Positions 17,666 through 27,208 of a stretch of DNA of 60,019 nt are shown here, piece by piece. Made by a program: the position numbers and the translations under genes. The DNA comes from Gluconacetobacter tumulisoli (GTDB taxonomy: Bacteria > Pseudomonadota > Alphaproteobacteria > Acetobacterales > Acetobacteraceae). Each line of letters starts with the position of its first letter. Position 1 is the first letter of the stretch. The stretch is taken from the NCBI RefSeq assembly GCF_014174155.1, contig NZ_JABEQM010000018.1:1-60019 (forward strand), read 5' to 3'. The notes below the pieces were generated by a model that saw only the letters and a program-made list of their open reading frames with translations, searched no databases and had not been told where the DNA came from.

Positions 17666-18868
17666 TTACAGCACCAGCGCCGCCAGCAGCGCCTCCAGCC
17701 GGAGGCGACCCGACGACGTGGCGCGCAGGATCGTCCCGTCCGGCGTTGCGTCGCGGCGAAGATAGCCTTCTTCCGTCGCCGCTTCCAGAATGGCGGGATC
17801 GAGGGCGTCCGCCATCGCGAGTCCGGTGCGCCGGGCGAATCGGGCCTCGTCGATTCCCTCGGTCAGGCGCAGGCCCATCAGCAGCATTTCGCGCGCGCGG
17901 TCGCGGGGGGACAGGATTTCGTCCTGCATCAGGCCCGTGCCGTGGCGCTCGACCCGCTCGGCCCAGGGTTCGGGCGCGCGGTGGCGGCGGGTGGCGTGCA
18001 GGTTGCCATCCAGCGTCATGCGGCCATGCGCGCCGGGACCGATACCCAGATAATCGCCATAGCGCCAGTAGGTCAGGTTATGGCGGCTCTCAGCCCCCGG
18101 CCGCGCGTAGTTCGAAACCTCATAGCCCAGCAGGCCGTGGCGGGCGGCCACGCTGGCGGTTTCCTCATACAGGCGGGCGGCGTCGTCCTCGTCGGGCAAG
18201 GCCAGCAGGCCCTGGCGGTGCAGTCCCTCGAACCGGGTGCCGGGCTCGATCGTCAGCTGGTACAGGGACAGATGGTCCGAGACGAGCGACAACGCCCGGT
18301 CCAGTTCCGCCCGCCAGTCCGCCAGGGACTGGCCGGGGCGGGCATAGATCAGGTCGAAGGAAATCCGGTCGAACAGGGTGCGCGCCAAGTCCAGCGCGGC
18401 GACGGCCTGCACCGCCGAGTGCTCCCGTCCCAGCAGGCGCAGTGCCGCCTCGTCCAGACTCTGGATCCCCAGCGAGATCCGGTTGACCCCGGCGTCGCGA
18501 AACGCGCGCAGGCGCTGGGCCTCGACGCTGGTGGGGTTGGCCTCCAGGGTGATTTCCAGGTCCGGGGCCGCGTCGAACAGGGCGCGGGCGTCCGCGATCA
18601 GGGCGGCAACGGTGTCGGGCGCCATCAGCGAGGGCGTGCCGCCGCCGAAGAAGATCGAGGCCAGCCGGCGTCGTCCGCCCTGGGCGTTCAGGCGCGCGGC
18701 CTCGTGCGCCAGTTCGCGCCGCAGCGCCGCGGCGAAGCGGGCCTGCGGGATGATGTCGCGGACATGGCTGTTGAAATCGCAATACGGGCATTTGGCCAGG
18801 CAGAATGGCCAGTGCACATAGAGCGCCAGGGGCTCGGCCCCGGCGGGCAGGATGGCGTCAGATGGCAA
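17666..18868 (-). CDS. hemW: HemW, radical-SAM heme chaperone (HemN-like)
   Basis: The product is about 400 aa. The radical-SAM motif reads [13 protein letters not shown], with the CxxxCxxC cysteines, right after ALYVHWPF, as in all HemW proteins. Then come [10 protein letters not shown], the SAM-binding EANPTS and the GIQSL motif; the typical HemW C-terminal domain ends the protein. HemW, long annotated as an oxygen-independent coproporphyrinogen oxidase, transfers heme to target enzymes. I use the TTG at 18868, which overlaps the kup stop (TTGCCATCTGA). An ATG at 18934 would overlap kup by 77 bp. Translation is probably coupled to kup. Confidence 0.9.
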   Translation of the reverse strand: MPSDAILPAGAEPLALYVHWPFCLAKCPYCDFNSHVRDIIPQARFAAALRRELAHEAARLNAQGGRRRLASIFFGGGTPSLMAPDTVAALIADARALFDAAPDLEITLEANPTSVEAQRLRAFRDAGVNRISLGIQSLDEAALRLLGREHSAVQAVAALDLARTLFDRISFDLIYARPGQSLADWRAELDRALSLVSDHLSLYQLTIEPGTRFEGLHRQGLLALPDEDDAARLYEETASVAARHGLLGYEVSNYARPGAESRHNLTYWRYGDYLGIGPGAHGRMTLDGNLHATRRHRAPEPWAERVERHGTGLMQDEILSPRDRAREMLLMGLRLTEGIDEARFARRTGLAMADALDPAILEAATEEGYLRRDATPDGTILRATSSGRLRLEALLAALVL

Positions 18869-20858
18869 GCCGCACGCCCAGTTCGACGACGCGGTCCGGC
18901 GGGATGCGGAAGAATTCTGTGGCGGGGGTGGCATTGCGCGCCATCAGCAGGAACAGCGACATCCGCCAGCGCGACATCTTCGGCACCGAGGAACGGACCA
19001 GCAGTTCCCGGCTGGTGAAGTAGGACGCCTGGAGCACGTCGAAATCGATGCCGTTGGCCTTCAGGTCTTCCAGCGCGCGGGGCAGGTTGGGCGTTTCCAT
19101 GAAGCCGTACCGCAGGATCACGCGATAGATGTTCGGGGCCAGTTCCTGCAACGCGACGCGATGGCCGCGCGCGGCCTCCGGCTGGTCCAGGGTCTGGACG
19201 GTCACGAACAGCACATGTTCATGCAGCACCTTGTTGTGCTTCAGATTGTGCAGCAGGCAGGTCGGTACGAATTCGGGCGTGGCGGTCATGAACACGGCGG
19301 TGCCGGGCACGCGGATGGTGCGCGATTGCGGCAGCCGGGCGAGGAACGAATTGACCGGCAGGCTGTCCAGTTTCTGCCGGCTCATGATCAGGCCGCGGCC
19401 GCGTTTCCACGTCGTCATCATCAGCGTCAGCGTGATGCCCAGCAGGACGGGCACCCAGCCGCCCTGCGGGATCTTCAGCGCGTTGGACGCGAAAAAGACG
19501 CTGTCCATGATGAAGAAGCCGCCGAACGTCGCGACGGCCGCCGGGCGCGACCAGTGATAGAGCCTGCGGAACGCCACCATCGCCAGCACGCAGGTGCACA
19601 TGAACGTGCCCGTCACCGCAATGCCGTAGGCCGAGGCAAGGGCATCCGAGCTGCGGAACGAGACGACCAGCAGCAAGGCGCCGACCATCAGGAACCGGTT
19701 GAATTCAGGCAGGTAGATCTGCCCTTCCTCGTTCTTGTTGGTATGGGTGATGCGCATGCGCGGCAGGTAGCCCAGCTGGATCAACTGCCGGCACAGGGAA
19801 AACCCGCCCGAGATCCCGGCCTGGCTGGCGATCACCGTCGCCATCGTCGACAGCACGATCATCGGGATCTGCATCCAGTGCGGACCCAGCAGGAAGAACG
19901 GATTGTTCAGCGCGGACGGGGTGGCGATGATCAGGGCCCCCTGGCCCAGGTAATTCAGGGCCAGGCAGGGCAGGACGCAGAACAGCCACGCATAGCGGAT
20001 CGGCTGCCGGCCGAAATGGCCCATGTCCGCATAGAGCGCTTCCGCGCCGGTGACCGACAGTACCACCGACCCCAGCGCGATGAACGACAGCCAGCCGTGA
20101 AACGCGATGAAGCGGATCGCGTAGACCGGGGAAATCGCCATCAGGATGCCGGGATGGCGCAGGATTTCCAGCGCGCCGAGGATGCCCAGCATGCTGAACC
20201 ACACCAGCATGACGGGTCCGAAGACGGTGCCGACCTTGCCGGTGCCGTAGGACTGCACCGAAAACAGCCCGATCAGGACCAGGATCGCCAGGGGAATCAC
20301 CAGCCCGTGGGCGGCGGGAAAGCTGACCTCCAGCCCCTCGATGGCGGACAGGACCGAAATTGCGGGGGTGATCAGCCCGTCGCCGAAGAAGAGACAGGCC
20401 CCCGCGATGCCCACCATGCCCAGGAGCAGCTTCAGCCGGTTGTTTTCAGATACGCGCTGCGCCAGCGACATCAGCGAGATGATGCCGCCTTCGCCGTTGT
20501 GGTCGGCCCGCATGACCAGCAGGACGTACTTGACGGTGACGATCAGGATCAGGGACCAGATGATCAGGCTTTCGACCCCCAGCACCTCCCACGGTTCGAT
20601 CTGGTGATGCTGCGAAACGATCATGACGGTGGAACGCAGGGCGTAGAGCGGGCTGGTGCCGATGTCGCCGAACACCACGCCCAGCACGACCATGAGGGCC
20701 GCGAAGCCGACCGGATTGGCGGCATGTTCGTGCTGGTCGGCACCGAATTCCGTAACCTGCGGAGCCTTTCTGGCCGGCGAGCTGTCCCCGGGTGCGTGCG
20801 GCCCGGCCGGGGCGGCGGGCGTGGGTCCGGGGGCGGGATCGCCCGAGGCTGGCGTCAT
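18858..20858 (-). CDS. kup: Low-affinity potassium uptake protein Kup
   Basis: The product is 666 aa with about twelve membrane segments. A 45-residue P/A-rich N-terminal tail precedes [21 protein letters not shown], the hallmark of KUP/HAK/KT transporters. [22 protein letters not shown] and [22 protein letters not shown] are further family motifs. The C-terminal cytosolic domain ends [21 protein letters not shown], as in Kup. It works as a K+/H+ symporter in the inner membrane. The ends of kup and the start of hemW overlap by 11 bp. Confidence 0.95.
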   Translation of the reverse strand: MTPASGDPAPGPTPAAPAGPHAPGDSSPARKAPQVTEFGADQHEHAANPVGFAALMVVLGVVFGDIGTSPLYALRSTVMIVSQHHQIEPWEVLGVESLIIWSLILIVTVKYVLLVMRADHNGEGGIISLMSLAQRVSENNRLKLLLGMVGIAGACLFFGDGLITPAISVLSAIEGLEVSFPAAHGLVIPLAILVLIGLFSVQSYGTGKVGTVFGPVMLVWFSMLGILGALEILRHPGILMAISPVYAIRFIAFHGWLSFIALGSVVLSVTGAEALYADMGHFGRQPIRYAWLFCVLPCLALNYLGQGALIIATPSALNNPFFLLGPHWMQIPMIVLSTMATVIASQAGISGGFSLCRQLIQLGYLPRMRITHTNKNEEGQIYLPEFNRFLMVGALLLVVSFRSSDALASAYGIAVTGTFMCTCVLAMVAFRRLYHWSRPAAVATFGGFFIMDSVFFASNALKIPQGGWVPVLLGITLTLMMTTWKRGRGLIMSRQKLDSLPVNSFLARLPQSRTIRVPGTAVFMTATPEFVPTCLLHNLKHNKVLHEHVLFVTVQTLDQPEAARGHRVALQELAPNIYRVILRYGFMETPNLPRALEDLKANGIDFDVLQASYFTSRELLVRSSVPKMSRWRMSLFLLMARNATPATEFFRIPPDRVVELGVRLAI

Positions 20859-20924
20859 GTCGTGACGTCTCCGCTGTTCAGGTAGGGGGAACGGCGGGCA
20901 GGCCGACCTTGTCCTCGCATAGCG

Positions 20925-21716
20925 TCATGATCCGGGGGCGGCAAGGTGAGTTGCCGGGACCCGCCCATTCGCAGGAGCCGGAGGCCGATGGCCGAAGATC
21001 GCGCTGCCGACGCGCACATGGGTCGCCCCTGCGGCGATCGCCGCCTCGAAATCCGCGGACATGCCCATCGACAGGACGGTCAGGCCATGATGGCCGCCCA
21101 GTTCCGCCAGGTAGCGGAAATGCGCGGCGGGATCCCGGTCGGCCGGCGGGATGCACATCAGCCCGCGCACCGCGTCGCCGAACCGGCGGCGGCAGGCCGT
21201 GACGAAGGCATCGGCCTCGTTGCGCGGGACGCCGGACTTCTGGGCCTCGTCGCCGGTATTGACCTGCACCAGCAGGTCCGGCAGCCGCCCCGCGCGGTCG
21301 GCGGCACGCGCGATCGCGTCGGCCAGCGCCGGGCGGTCCAGGCTTTCGATCATGTCGGCGATCCGCACAGCATCCAGCGCCTTGTTGGTCTGCAGGCCGC
21401 CGATGACGTGCAGCCGCATGTCGGGCCATTCGGCGCGCAGGGGCGGGAATTTCGCCACGGCTTCCTGCACGCGGTTTTCGCCGAATACCATCTGGCCGGC
21501 CTGCAGGGCGGCGATGACGCTGGATTGCGGATGGAATTTCGAGACGGCGACCAGGGTCACCCCCGCGGGGTCGCGCCCCGCCTGCCGTGCCGCGGTGGCG
21601 ATCCGGGCGCGGATGTTCGCCAGCGCCCCGGCCACGGCTGTGCCGGAGGCGGCTGGTGCATCGGTCGCGGGCGCCTCGGCGACGGGCGCGGCGGGGTCGG
21701 GCAGGGACGGGATCAT
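20925..21716 (-). CDS. YggS/PLPBP family pyridoxal phosphate homeostasis protein
   Basis: The product is 263 aa from ATG 21716. An unusual 25-residue A/P-rich N-terminus precedes the standard alanine-racemase-like barrel. VTLVAVSKFHP carries the PLP-binding lysine, followed by FGENRVQE, HVIGGLQTNK, SLDRPALADAI, VQVNTGDEAQKSG and LSMGMSADFEAAI with VRVGSAIFG, the full set of YggS motifs. One note: the usual HFIGxLQxNK is HVIGGLQTNK here. The protein buffers free PLP in the cytosol. The frame continues upstream to 22268 but without family similarity. The gene is divergent from rsmB. Confidence 0.92.
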   Translation of the reverse strand: MIPSLPDPAAPVAEAPATDAPAASGTAVAGALANIRARIATAARQAGRDPAGVTLVAVSKFHPQSSVIAALQAGQMVFGENRVQEAVAKFPPLRAEWPDMRLHVIGGLQTNKALDAVRIADMIESLDRPALADAIARAADRAGRLPDLLVQVNTGDEAQKSGVPRNEADAFVTACRRRFGDAVRGLMCIPPADRDPAAHFRYLAELGGHHGLTVLSMGMSADFEAAIAAGATHVRVGSAIFGHRPPAPANGRVPATHLAAPGS

Positions 21717-21833
21717 CGCGTTACGGTTGGCCCGGCAGGGCCACGGGTCAAGGGGGCCGGGGGGTCTTTCGTGCGGCCGGGGCCGGTTTTCGGGGCTGGG
21801 GGCTGGCGGCGCCGGCCGGGTCGTGCCATCAGC

Positions 21834-21900
21834 GCACGCTTCGAACCGTCGTGCGGTGACGCACGCCTCGAACCGTCGTGCGGTGACGCACGCTCGAAAC
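21834..21900. repeat. 27-bp tandem repeat with GNRA-type hairpins
   Basis: The unit TCGAACCGTCGTGCGGTGAC plus GCACGCC starts at 21841 and again at 21868, with partial units on both sides (GCACGCT before, TCGAAAC after). Each full copy contains CGTGCG-GTGA-CGCACG, a 6-bp stem closed by a GNRA-class tetraloop. It lies in the 223-bp divergent gap between the YggS and rsmB genes, 40-100 bp before the rsmB start. Confidence 0.7.
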
Positions 21901-21939
21901 GTAATCCAGGGACTGGGAAAAGGGCGAGGCCGCAGGATC

Positions 21940-23226
21940 ATGAGCCAGGGACCAAGGAGCCGGCCGCGCGTGGCCGACACCGATCCGACGCGCGATATCG
22001 CCTTCGACATCGTCCTGGGCGTCGTCGAGCACCGGCGGATGCTGGAAACCAGCCTGGAGCATTCGCCGGCGGCGAAGGACGCGGATGCGCGCGACCGCGC
22101 GGCGGCGCACCGGCTGGCGGCCACCGTCCTGCGGCACATGGGCACGGCCGGTATGGTGCTCGAACCCTTCCTGAAGAAGGAGCCCCCTGCGCCCGTGCGC
22201 GTGGTGCTGCTGATCGGCGTCGCGCAGCTTCTGCTGCTGGACACCCCGGCGCACGCGGCCGTCGGCACGGCGGTGTCCCTGGCGCGTCGGCGGGGCCTGA
22301 CGCCATTCGCGGGCCTGGTGAATGCGGTGCTGCGCCGCGTCGCGCAGGCGGGCAGCGGCGCGCTGGAGGGGCTGGATCAGGCCCGACTGGACGTACCCCC
22401 CTGGCTGTGGAGTTCGTGGGGCGAACTGGCCCGCCCGGTGGCCGAGGCCCTGGGGCAGGAGGCTCCGCTTGACCTGACCCTGCGGCCCGGCGCCGCCGGT
22501 CCGCCCGATGGGATCATCCTGCCGACGGGCAGCGTGCGCCTGCCGGCGGGAACCCGCGTCGCCGACCTGCCGGGCTATGCCGACGGGGCGTTCTGGGTGC
22601 AGGACGCGGCGGCGGCCCTGCCGGCACGCCTGCTGGCCGTCCGCCCCGGCGAGCGGGTCGCCGACCTGTGCGCGGCGCCGGGGGGCAAGACGGCGCAGCT
22701 GGCGCTGGCCGGCGCCGACGTCACGGCGGTGGAGCGGGAGCCCGGGCGGATGGCGCGCCTGCGCGAAAATCTGGATCGGCTGGGACTGATCGAACGCGTG
22801 GTGACGGTGCAGGGCGACGCGGTCGCGTGGCGGCCGGACATCCCGCTGGACGCCGTCCTGCTGGATGCACCCTGTTCGGCAACGGGCACGGCGCGCCGGC
22901 ATCCCGACGTGCTGTGGATCAAGCGTCCGCGCGACCTGGCGGCCCTGACCGCGGGGCAGGACCGCCTGCTGGCGGCGGCGCGGGACATGCTGCGTCCCGG
23001 CGGGCGCCTGGTCTATGCCGTGTGCTCGCTCCAGCCCGAGGAAGGGCCGGAGCGCGTTCGCGCGGCGATCGCGATGGGGCTGGAGCCCGACCCTTTCACG
23101 CTGGAGGAGCTTGCGGCCCTGCCCGAGGCCCGGACGCCCGAAGGCTGGCTGCGGACACATCCCGGGCTGTGGGCGGAGCAGGGCGGCATGGACGGGTTCT
23201 TCGCCGCGCGGTTTCGCCGTCGCTAG
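21940..23226 (+). CDS. rsmB: RsmB-type 16S rRNA (cytosine-5) methyltransferase
   Basis: The product is 428 aa from ATG 21940 (AGGATC precedes). Residues about 10-140 form an N-terminal NusB-like RNA-binding domain (TRDIAFDIVLGVV...ARDRAAAHRLAATVLR...AHAAVGTAVSLARRRGL...FAGLVNAVLRR). The C-terminal half is a class I methyltransferase: VADLCAAPGGKTAQLA binds SAM, DAPCSATGT holds one conserved Cys, and YAVCSLQPEE holds the catalytic Cys of m5C-RNA methyltransferases. It is expected to modify 16S rRNA, probably C967 equivalent; the exact target is inferred. The open frame extends far upstream, but that part is antisense to the YggS gene. It is followed by rpe. Confidence 0.92.
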   Translation: MSQGPRSRPRVADTDPTRDIAFDIVLGVVEHRRMLETSLEHSPAAKDADARDRAAAHRLAATVLRHMGTAGMVLEPFLKKEPPAPVRVVLLIGVAQLLLLDTPAHAAVGTAVSLARRRGLTPFAGLVNAVLRRVAQAGSGALEGLDQARLDVPPWLWSSWGELARPVAEALGQEAPLDLTLRPGAAGPPDGIILPTGSVRLPAGTRVADLPGYADGAFWVQDAAAALPARLLAVRPGERVADLCAAPGGKTAQLALAGADVTAVEREPGRMARLRENLDRLGLIERVVTVQGDAVAWRPDIPLDAVLLDAPCSATGTARRHPDVLWIKRPRDLAALTAGQDRLLAAARDMLRPGGRLVYAVCSLQPEEGPERVRAAIAMGLEPDPFTLEELAALPEARTPEGWLRTHPGLWAEQGGMDGFFAARFRRR

Positions 23227-23269
23227 GATAACGTGATCGGGCGGTACGGCGCAGCGCGCACGCAACCGC

Positions 23270-23300
23270 TTGCACCGAGGCTGTGATTTCCTGTTACACT
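23270..23300 (+). promoter_or_regulatory. Possible promoter of rpe giving a leaderless mRNA
   Basis: TTGCAC (23270-23275) and TACACT (23295-23300) are separated by 19 nt. A start point 7 nt after the -10 box would be the ATG at 23307 itself. No Shine-Dalgarno sequence is visible before either candidate ATG. Confidence 0.35.
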
Positions 23301-23306
23301 ATGGCC

Positions 23307-23984
23307 ATGCCTGCTCATTTTCCTCCCCTCGTCGCCCCCAGTGTCCTGTCGGCCGATTTCTCCCGCATGGCCGAGGAAGTGATTGCCGTCGAACGCGCGG
23401 GTGCGGACTGGCTGCACCTGGACGTGATGGACGGCCATTTCGTGCCGAACCTGTCGTTCGGCTCGCAGTTGATCAAGGCGCTGCGGCCGCAATCCGGCCT
23501 GGTGTTCGACGTGCATCTGATGATCGCGCCGGTCGACCCGTACCTGGAAATGTTCGCCCGCGCGGGGGCCGACCATATCCATCTGCATATCGAGGCCGGG
23601 GCGCATACCCATCGGTCGCTTCAGCATGTGCGCGCGCTGGGGGTCAAGCCGGGCATCGCCCTGTGCCCCGCCACCCCGCCCGAGGCGGTGGCCGAGGTGC
23701 TGGACCTGGTGGACATGATCCTGGTCATGACGGTCAATCCGGGATTCGGCGGTCAGAAATTCCTGACCAGCCAGCTGGACAAGATCCGTACCCTGCGGCG
23801 CATGGCGGACGCGACCGGACGGGATATCCGCATCGGCGTCGATGGCGGCGTGGATGTCGAGACCGCTGCCCTGGCCACGGCGGCCGGCGCAGACATGCTC
23901 GTGGCCGGCACGTCGGTCTATGGCCAGCCGGATTACGGCCGGGCGATCACTGCCTTGCGCGAGGCGGGACGACGGCCCGAATGA
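23307..23984 (+). CDS. rpe: Ribulose-phosphate 3-epimerase
   Basis: The product is about 225 aa, the normal length, a TIM barrel of the pentose phosphate pathway that interconverts ribulose-5-P and xylulose-5-P. Family motifs run in order: VAPSVLSADF, LHLDVMDGHFVPNLSFG (metal ligands), FDVHLMI, HLHIEAGAH, VMTVNPGFGGQKF and IGVDGGVD. ATG 23301 and GTG 23283 are in-frame alternatives; I prefer 23307 for length and for the promoter spacing. It is followed 61 bp later by the heparinase-like gene on the same strand, an order seen in related bacteria. Confidence 0.95.
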   Translation: MPAHFPPLVAPSVLSADFSRMAEEVIAVERAGADWLHLDVMDGHFVPNLSFGSQLIKALRPQSGLVFDVHLMIAPVDPYLEMFARAGADHIHLHIEAGAHTHRSLQHVRALGVKPGIALCPATPPEAVAEVLDLVDMILVMTVNPGFGGQKFLTSQLDKIRTLRRMADATGRDIRIGVDGGVDVETAALATAAGADMLVAGTSVYGQPDYGRAITALREAGRRPE

Positions 23985-24045
23985 CGAAAACCGGGCTTGC
24001 GGTCGTCGGGAGGATGACCGGACGCCGTGGGATGAGAGGGGCCTG

Positions 24046-25863
24046 ATGGTCCTGCGACGATGGAGCCAGGATGCGCGCCTTTCGCTGGCGCGCCTGCCGT
24101 CCCTGGCGGGGCTGGGCCGCGTGCCGCCTGCCCCCGTTCACGCGATTCGCGACCTGTGGCCCGGCGACCCCGCGTCGGGCGCGCGCCTGGTAAAGGGCAG
24201 CCTGACCCATGCCGGCGTCACCCGCCGCATCGGTCCCGGCCGGTGGGAAGATCTCTCCTACCCCGAGCGTTTCCGTGCCCATCTGCATGGATTTACCTGG
24301 CTGCGCGACCTGCGTGCCGTTGGCACCGATTCGGCGCGGCTGCAGGCGCGGGCGTTGGTCAATGACTGGCTGTCCCACCCGCCGACCGACCCGATGGTTC
24401 GCGATTGCGCGGTGACGGGGGCCAGGCTGGCGTCCTGGCTGGGCCATTACGATTTCTTTGCCGCGTCCGCCGACGACGCCTTTCGCCAGCGCCTGATGAC
24501 GCGCCTGTTGACCGAGGGCCGGACGCTGGCCGCCCTTCTGCCGCCCGATTCGCATGACTGGCGGGTGCTGACGGCGTTCAAGGGCCTGCTGGCCGCGGCG
24601 GTCGCGATGCCGGACCATAACGGTTTCCTGGCCCGCTTCATGCGCTATATCGACGGAGAACTGGCGCGTCAGGTCCTGCAGGACGGATGTCATGTCCAGC
24701 GCAGTCCGGAGATCCAGTTCCTGGCGCTGCGCGAACTGGCGGAAATGCGGGTGATGCTGCAGGCGGCGCAGATCGCGGTGCCGGATTCCCTGGCCCTGGC
24801 CCTGGACCGGATGAGTCCGGTGCTGCGGGCGCTGCGACATGGCGATGGCGGCCTGGCGCTGTTCAACGGCAGCCATGCCGGCAGCGTCGCGATGATCGAG
24901 ATGGTCCTGTCGCAGGCGACGCGGGCGCGGGTGGTTGCGACGGCGATGCCCGATGGCGGTTTCATCCGCCTGCAGGTCGGGCGCTCGCTGCTGCTGGTCG
25001 ACGCCGCCGCACCGCCGCCGCCGGGCTTCGACGAAGAGGCCCATGCCGGTACCCTGTCGTTCGAGTTTTCGGTCGCGCGGCAGCGGCTGATCGTCAATTG
25101 CGGGGCCGGCCAACTGCCGGAATGGCGTCGTGCCCTGCGCGAGAGCGCCGCCCATTCGCTGCTGGTCCTGGAAGACAGCTCGTCCTCCGATTTCGCCCCG
25201 CAGGGCGGGATCCAGCGGCGCCCGGCGCATGTGACGGTCGAACAGTTTGCGCAGGACGGGTCCCATTGGCTGGATCTGGCCCATGACGGCTATCATGCGT
25301 CGTTCGGGGCATCATGGCGGCGACGTCTCTACCTGGGCGACGGCGGCGAGAATTTACGCGGCGAGGAGGTCGTGGAGGGTGAGCGCCTTCAGTCCTTCGT
25401 CTTGCGGTTCCATCTGCATCCGTCGGTCGAGGCCGAACTGGATGCCGACGCCCAGGTGATCGTTCTGGATGTCGGCGGACGAATCTGGCGATTCCGCGCG
25501 GATGGCGGCATCGTCGGCCTCGAGGAAAGCGTCTATTTCGGCGGGACGGCGCCGGAACGGACCCGTCAGATCGTCGTCAGGGTCCGGCCCGGCGACGGGG
25601 AGGGGCCGGCCGAGTCCCCCCCGATCGCGGTGGAGACAGAACCGGGGACCGAAATGGCTGGAGAATCGCCCGGGACCGAAAGCGCCGAAAACGGCGGGGT
25701 GGCTCCAGTTGCCACCGAGGACTCTGCATCCGAACAGCCGGCAGCCGAGGAAGCCCCCGCACCTGCGCCATCGACGCCGGAGGTTGCCGCGAGTGGTCCG
25801 ACGGAGGCCGGGGGACGGACGCGGCAGGTCGTGCGCTGGGCCCTGATGCGGACCGATGGCTAA
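24046..25863 (+). CDS. Heparinase II/III-like protein with acidic C-terminal tail
   Basis: The product is about 605 aa. The N-terminal half is an alpha/alpha toroid (KGSLTHAGVTRRIGPGRWEDL...FTWLRDLRAVG; later GCHVQRSPEIQFLALRELAEM). The C-terminal half is a beta-sandwich (FEFSVARQRLIVNCG, AHSLLVLEDSSSSDF, HDGYHASFGASWRRRLYL), which is the heparinase II/III family arrangement. Many alphaproteobacteria carry this cytosolic-looking version beside rpe; its substrate is not known. No signal peptide is visible. The last 80-90 residues (about 516 onward) are low-complexity and rich in E, P, A, G and S, ending in a basic RQVVRWALMR patch. The ATG at 24046 is chosen because similarity begins there; the frame itself is open to 23842 inside rpe. 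Confidence 0.82.
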   Translation: MVLRRWSQDARLSLARLPSLAGLGRVPPAPVHAIRDLWPGDPASGARLVKGSLTHAGVTRRIGPGRWEDLSYPERFRAHLHGFTWLRDLRAVGTDSARLQARALVNDWLSHPPTDPMVRDCAVTGARLASWLGHYDFFAASADDAFRQRLMTRLLTEGRTLAALLPPDSHDWRVLTAFKGLLAAAVAMPDHNGFLARFMRYIDGELARQVLQDGCHVQRSPEIQFLALRELAEMRVMLQAAQIAVPDSLALALDRMSPVLRALRHGDGGLALFNGSHAGSVAMIEMVLSQATRARVVATAMPDGGFIRLQVGRSLLLVDAAAPPPPGFDEEAHAGTLSFEFSVARQRLIVNCGAGQLPEWRRALRESAAHSLLVLEDSSSSDFAPQGGIQRRPAHVTVEQFAQDGSHWLDLAHDGYHASFGASWRRRLYLGDGGENLRGEEVVEGERLQSFVLRFHLHPSVEAELDADAQVIVLDVGGRIWRFRADGGIVGLEESVYFGGTAPERTRQIVVRVRPGDGEGPAESPPIAVETEPGTEMAGESPGTESAENGGVAPVATEDSASEQPAAEEAPAPAPSTPEVAASGPTEAGGRTRQVVRWALMRTDG

Positions 25864-26021
25864 GGGTCTGTCTGTAAAAGCGCACGGGCGGCGATCCGAC
25901 GTGCGTTTTCCGGGTTCCGCTCCACCCCCGTGAAATACGCGCCGGGCGTGCCACACAGCGCTGCACTTCTGCCCGGCAGGTTTTCCTGAAAAGCAGTTTC
26001 CGAGGGCCGCTTGCCGGAACG

Positions 26022-27140
26022 ATGAAGATTCTCGAGATCACGAACGTCGATTTTTCTCTGCGGCATTTCCTGCTGCCGCTGATGCGCGGCCTGCGTGCGC
26101 GCGGGCACGAGGTTGTCGGCGTCTGTGCGGATGGGGCATTGCTGGCGGATGTCCGCGCCGAGGGATTTCGGGTGGAAGCGCTGCCGATGGCGCGGTCTTT
26201 CTCGCCGCTGGCGCAGGGACGGGCGCTGATCGCGCTCATTCGCCTGATCCGACGGGAACGGCCGGACATCGTGCATGCCCACATGCCCATCAGCGGCCTG
26301 CTGGCCCGCCTGGCGGCGCGGCTGTGCGGCGTGCCGTGCGTGGCCTATACCTGCCACGGCTTCCTGTTCAACCAGCCGGGTTCACGCGTACGGCGCGGCA
26401 TGTCGCTGGTGCTGGAATGGTGCGCGGGGCGAATCACCGACCGGTATTTGACCGTGTCGTCCCAGGAAGCCGACGACGCCCGGCGCCTGCATATCCATCC
26501 GGCTGCCCTGGCGGTGGGCAACGGGCGCGATCCCGCACAGTTCCATCCGGACGCGCAGGCGCGCGCGCGCGTCCGGGCCGAACTGGGCATTCCCGACGAC
26601 GCGGTGGTCATCGTCGTCGTGTCCAGGCTGGTCCGGCATAAGGGCTATCCCGAACTGCTGGCGGCGATGGCCCATGTACCCGACGCGATGCTGTGGGTGG
26701 TCGGCGAACGCCTGGCCTCGGATCACGGGCAGGCGCTGGACGCGTGCTTTGCCGAGGCGCGGCGCGTGCTGGGGGGGCGTCTGCGCTGCCTGGGATATCG
26801 TCGGGACATTCCCGCCCTGCTGGCGGCGGCGGATATCTTCACCCTGCCGAGCCATTTCGAGGGGCTGCCCATGTCCGTGATCGAAGCGATGCTGACCGGC
26901 CTGCCTGTGGTAGCGACCGATATCAGCGGACCGCGGGAGCAGGTGGTCAACGGACGGACCGGCCTGCTGGTGCCGGCCGGCGAGGTCGATCCGCTGGCCC
27001 GGTCGCTGACGCGTCTGGTCCGCGATGCGGCATTGCGCGCCCGGATGGGGGCCGCCGGACGCGCCCGCGCGTTGGCCAGGTATGACGAGGCCCGCGTTAT
27101 CGACCGGACCCTCGACGGGTTGCTGGGCACCGTCGAGTAA
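26022..27140 (+). CDS. GT4-family glycosyltransferase
   Basis: The product is 372 aa of GT-B fold. It starts MKILEITNVDFSLRHFLLPL. The N-terminal domain has HAHMPISGLLARLAARL and YTCHGFLF. The C-terminal domain has the donor-binding blocks IVVVSRLVRHKGYPELL, LAAADIFTLPSHFEGLPMSV and the E-x7-E motif region (EGLPMSVIEAM), then GLPVVATDISGPREQVVNG. This is the capsular or exopolysaccharide type of family 4, using a nucleotide-sugar donor at the cytosolic membrane face. The acceptor is unknown. It is 158 bp after the heparinase-like gene; its 3' end faces the small exported protein gene. Confidence 0.88.
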   Translation: MKILEITNVDFSLRHFLLPLMRGLRARGHEVVGVCADGALLADVRAEGFRVEALPMARSFSPLAQGRALIALIRLIRRERPDIVHAHMPISGLLARLAARLCGVPCVAYTCHGFLFNQPGSRVRRGMSLVLEWCAGRITDRYLTVSSQEADDARRLHIHPAALAVGNGRDPAQFHPDAQARARVRAELGIPDDAVVIVVVSRLVRHKGYPELLAAMAHVPDAMLWVVGERLASDHGQALDACFAEARRVLGGRLRCLGYRRDIPALLAAADIFTLPSHFEGLPMSVIEAMLTGLPVVATDISGPREQVVNGRTGLLVPAGEVDPLARSLTRLVRDAALRARMGAAGRARALARYDEARVIDRTLDGLLGTVE

Positions 27141-27165
27141 GGCAGGTCGGGCACTGCCCGGCCCG

Positions 27166-27188
27166 GCAAGGACCTATGGGCCCTTGCC
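27166..27188. terminator. Hairpin between convergent genes
   Basis: GGCAAGG and CCTTGCC pair around a 9-nt loop in the 68-bp gap between the GT4 gene and the gene at 27209. There is no T-run on either strand, so termination is only suggested by position. Confidence 0.3.
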
Positions 27189-27208
27189 CCGCCTGCGGGA
27201 CCGGGCGG

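Noticed and set aside
18852-20885. 677-codon plus-strand frame over kup
   Set aside because: Antisense to kup, which has complete family motifs; Q/H/D-rich shadow.
21834-21900. CRISPR array
   Set aside because: The 27-bp units are adjacent, with no spacers, and only two full copies exist; no cas gene is in the window.
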